From NCBI GenBank assembly GCA_025934755.1, contig JAICWQ010000007.1, forward strand, positions 1-40,676: 40,676 nucleotides of DNA, read 5' to 3'. The position numbers and the translations under genes were made by a program. Below, piece after piece: positions 38,610-40,676 of the stretch (position 1 is the first letter of the stretch; each line of letters starts with the position of its first letter). Under the pieces are notes generated by a model, which saw only the letters and a program-made list of their open reading frames with translations, searched no databases and had not been told where the DNA came from. The stretch comes from Chthoniobacterales bacterium. Lineage in GTDB: Bacteria; Verrucomicrobiota; Verrucomicrobiia; Chthoniobacterales; UBA10450.

Positions 38610-39905
38610 ATGAAGAACCGCCAGGCCGCCATCATTTTCATCCTGGTCACCGTGACCCTGGATATTCTGGCGATGGGTTTGATCATTCCGGTGTTGCCGA
38701 AACTCATCCTCGACTTTCTCGGCGGCCGGATGACCGACGCGGCGACCTGGAGCGCGCGTTTCGCAGTCGTGTTCGCATTGATGCAGTTCATTTTTTCACC
38801 GCTGCTTGGCGTTCTGTCCGACCGTTTCGGCCGGCGGCCCGTGATTTTGCTCTCGAACCTCGGACTCGGCCTCGACTACGTCGTGATGGCGATGGCGCCG
38901 ACGATCGGGTGGCTATTTCTCGGCCGCATCATTTCCGGAATCACAACCTCGAGCATTCCGACCGCGATGGCTTACATCGCCGACGTCACGCCGAAGGAAA
39001 AACGCGCGGGCGCGTTTGGCATGATTGGTGTCGCGTTCGGAGTCGGATTTACCTTTGGGCCCGCGATTGGCGGATTGGTCGGTGACATCAATCCGCGCCT
39101 CGCGTTCTGGGTGGCCGCCGGTCTGAGTCTGGCCAACTGGCTTTGGGGATTTTTATTCGTGCCGGAATCGCTTAGCCAGGAACAGCGCAAGCCGTTCGCA
39201 CTCCGCAGGGCCAATCCGGTCGGCTCACTCGTTTTGCTGCGATCGCATCACGAGCTGTGGCGACTGGCTACGATTCAATTTCTTGCTTACACCGCTCACA
39301 ATGTCTTCAGCGTTTGGGCGCTCTACGCAATTTATCGATACGCCTGGAACCAAAAGTGGATCGGTCTTTCGCTGATGGTGGTTGGCATTTGCACGGCAGC
39401 GATTTCGGGCGGGCTGACCGGTCGAATGGTGAAGCGTTTTGGCGAGAAGCGGACCCTTTACATCGGCCAATTTTTCGGGGCCGCCGGAATGACCGTTGCC
39501 GGCTGGGCCCGGAACAGCCTCGGATACTTCGCTTCCATCCCGATCATTTCGCTTTGGAACATCGCCATGCCGGCGGCCCAATCGATGATGACTCATCGAG
39601 TCAGCGAACGCGAACAAGGCGAGCTGCAAGGCGCAATCCAAAGCATGCGGTCGATCACTTTTATCATCGGACCGTGGATCTTTCTCAAAGTTTTTGGATG
39701 GTTTATCAATCCGAAGAACCCGGTGCACGTGCCGGGCGCGCCCTACTATCTGGCCGCGGTCCTTCTTTTCACGGCGATGCTAATGTCGACTCGAATTAAA
39801 GTATCACCCACCGTGTCCACCAAAGCAGTCGAGACGGCGCCGGAAGCGCCGCCGGAAATTACCGCGACGGGGGCCGCACCGATCGCATCACAAGAAACCG
39901 TTTGA
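38610..39905 (+). CDS. MFS transporter, TetA/TCR-like
   Basis: LDILAMGLIIPVLPKL, LSDRFGRRPVILLSNLGLGLDY, multiple TMs; MFS_1/TCR layout. Confidence 0.9.
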   Translation: MKNRQAAIIFILVTVTLDILAMGLIIPVLPKLILDFLGGRMTDAATWSARFAVVFALMQFIFSPLLGVLSDRFGRRPVILLSNLGLGLDYVVMAMAPTIGWLFLGRIISGITTSSIPTAMAYIADVTPKEKRAGAFGMIGVAFGVGFTFGPAIGGLVGDINPRLAFWVAAGLSLANWLWGFLFVPESLSQEQRKPFALRRANPVGSLVLLRSHHELWRLATIQFLAYTAHNVFSVWALYAIYRYAWNQKWIGLSLMVVGICTAAISGGLTGRMVKRFGEKRTLYIGQFFGAAGMTVAGWARNSLGYFASIPIISLWNIAMPAAQSMMTHRVSEREQGELQGAIQSMRSITFIIGPWIFLKVFGWFINPKNPVHVPGAPYYLAAVLLFTAMLMSTRIKVSPTVSTKAVETAPEAPPEITATGAAPIASQETV

Positions 39906-39936
39906 GAAATTGGGCAGGGTCGACGATTGAATCGCG

Positions 39937-40329
39937 GTGAAAGCAACCGGGCGGCGTTGCCTGATCGTCGCGGTCACGATTTTCGCGTGGCTCGCGATTT
40001 CCAATCATTGCGCGTTGAGCGCAGCCTTGACGAAGAAAACTGAAACGACCAGCGGTTGCCCGTTCCATTCCAAGCCGGCCAAGCCGCAGCCGAGGCCAGC
40101 CCCAACCGAGTGCTGTAAGGTCCTTCGGGCGACATCCAACATGCCGGCGAAAACTGTCGGACCTGCGATAATCGACGTGTTGTCGCTCGATTTTCGCGAA
40201 CTTCTTGTTTTCGCTCCGCCAAAGAATTCGATCGCGCCGGCAATCCTGGACACGGGTCCACCCGGCAAGACGTGCTTCCCTGAACTGAATCGGAGCCTGC
40301 GATCGCACGCTCCGCCGGCCGACGCCTAA
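39937..40329 (+). CDS. Hypothetical secreted Cys/His-containing protein
   Basis: GTG start; signal-like N-terminus; CPFH and ECCK motifs. Confidence 0.55.
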   Translation: MKATGRRCLIVAVTIFAWLAISNHCALSAALTKKTETTSGCPFHSKPAKPQPRPAPTECCKVLRATSNMPAKTVGPAIIDVLSLDFRELLVFAPPKNSIAPAILDTGPPGKTCFPELNRSLRSHAPPADA

Positions 40330-40338
40330 TCGCCCTGA

Positions 40339-40416
40339 TTGGTAGGGCGAGACTCTGTCGAGCCGACAACTCGGCTACTGCTGTACCCACGGCTCCGCAG
40401 AGCGTCGCCCTACCAA
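40339..40416. repeat. Long cruciform repeat
   Basis: TTGGTAGGGCGA (40339-40350) / TCGCCCTACCAA (40405-40416) perfect 12-bp outer stem, inner AGCCGA-CAAC-TCGGCT (40361-40376). Confidence 0.85.
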
Positions 40417-40420
40417 ATTT

Positions 40421-40676
40421 ATGCAGAGAAAACTTTGGCCGTTGACGGTTTGCGCCGTGGTCTTCTTGCTCGCGTCCAGCGAACAGGCAGGCGCGATTGA
40501 GCTCAATCGCCCGAACTCCGGAGAAAAAGAGAAAAAACTCTACACCTGTCTGATGCATCCGGAGGTCGTTCGAACTGAACCGGGCGCATGTCCAAAATGC
40601 GGAATGACACTCGTTCCGGTCAAAGAGGCAGGGGCGGTTCACCGAACCGCCCGCGGGCGATTGGGTCAATCGCCCC
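40421..40676 (+). CDS. Heavy-metal-binding domain protein (partial, runs off right edge)
   Basis: Translated by eye: MQRKLWPLTVCAVVFLLASSEQAGAIELNRPNSGEKEKKLYTCLMHPEVVRTEPGACPKCGMTLVPVKEAG...; YTCxMHPEV...PGxCPKCGMxLVP signature. Absent from ORF track because it has no stop in the window. Confidence 0.75.
   Translation, partial: MQRKLWPLTVCAVVFLLASSEQAGAIELNRPNSGEKEKKLYTCLMHPEVVRTEPGACPKCGMTLVPVKEAGAVHRTARGRLGQSP
40632..40675. repeat. Tandem REP-like hairpins in the right-edge ORF
   Basis: GGGCGGTT-CACCG-AACCGCCC (40632-40652) and GGGCGATT-GGGTC-AATCGCCC (40655-40675). Confidence 0.75.

Noticed and set aside
39974-40669. - strand ORF (231 aa)
   Set aside because: Antisense to two + ORFs with signal peptide or metal-binding signature and runs through cruciform repeats; likely spurious.
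1-40676. tRNA or rRNA genes
   Set aside because: No convincing T-arm/acceptor patterns or rRNA core sequences noticed by eye; a tRNAscan-SE/barrnap run would be needed to be certain.

Overview
The window looks like a chromosomal segment from a Verrucomicrobia-like soil bacterium (taxonomy inferred from gene content and repeat style only). It contains the dnaA-dnaN region with a candidate oriC, two TonB/ExbB/ExbD loci, aminoacyl-tRNA synthetases (aspS, hisS, leuS), miaB, mtnP, def, galE, mscL, rdgB and a SAM-cycle cluster (ArsR-methyltransferase fusion, metK, ahcY). It also carries assorted transport and hypothetical genes and the start of a probable heavy-metal locus at the right edge. The most unusual content is in repeats. 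(1) Degenerate short-period tandem arrays (7-, 8-, 9/10-mers) lie directly 5' of start codons at about nine places, often as inverted pairs. Two inverted pairs bracket small orphan ORFs: a GxxExxY protein (about 227-927) and an S23/IVP four-helix-bundle protein (about 34533-34979, inside metK-ahcY). Two other pairs have nothing between them. This suggests a cassette-like system with occupied and empty sites. (2) A REP-like double-hairpin element lies in frame inside two conserved genes (ogg-like glycosylase and leuS). Its first half is read in different frames in the two genes, which argues for DNA-level insertion rather than a protein motif. leuS has a second palindromic in-frame insertion. 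(3) Several hairpin repeat clusters occur, one overlapping a stop codon and one inside the right-edge metal-binding ORF. All calls come from reading the sequence and the supplied ORF track; no database searches were run.
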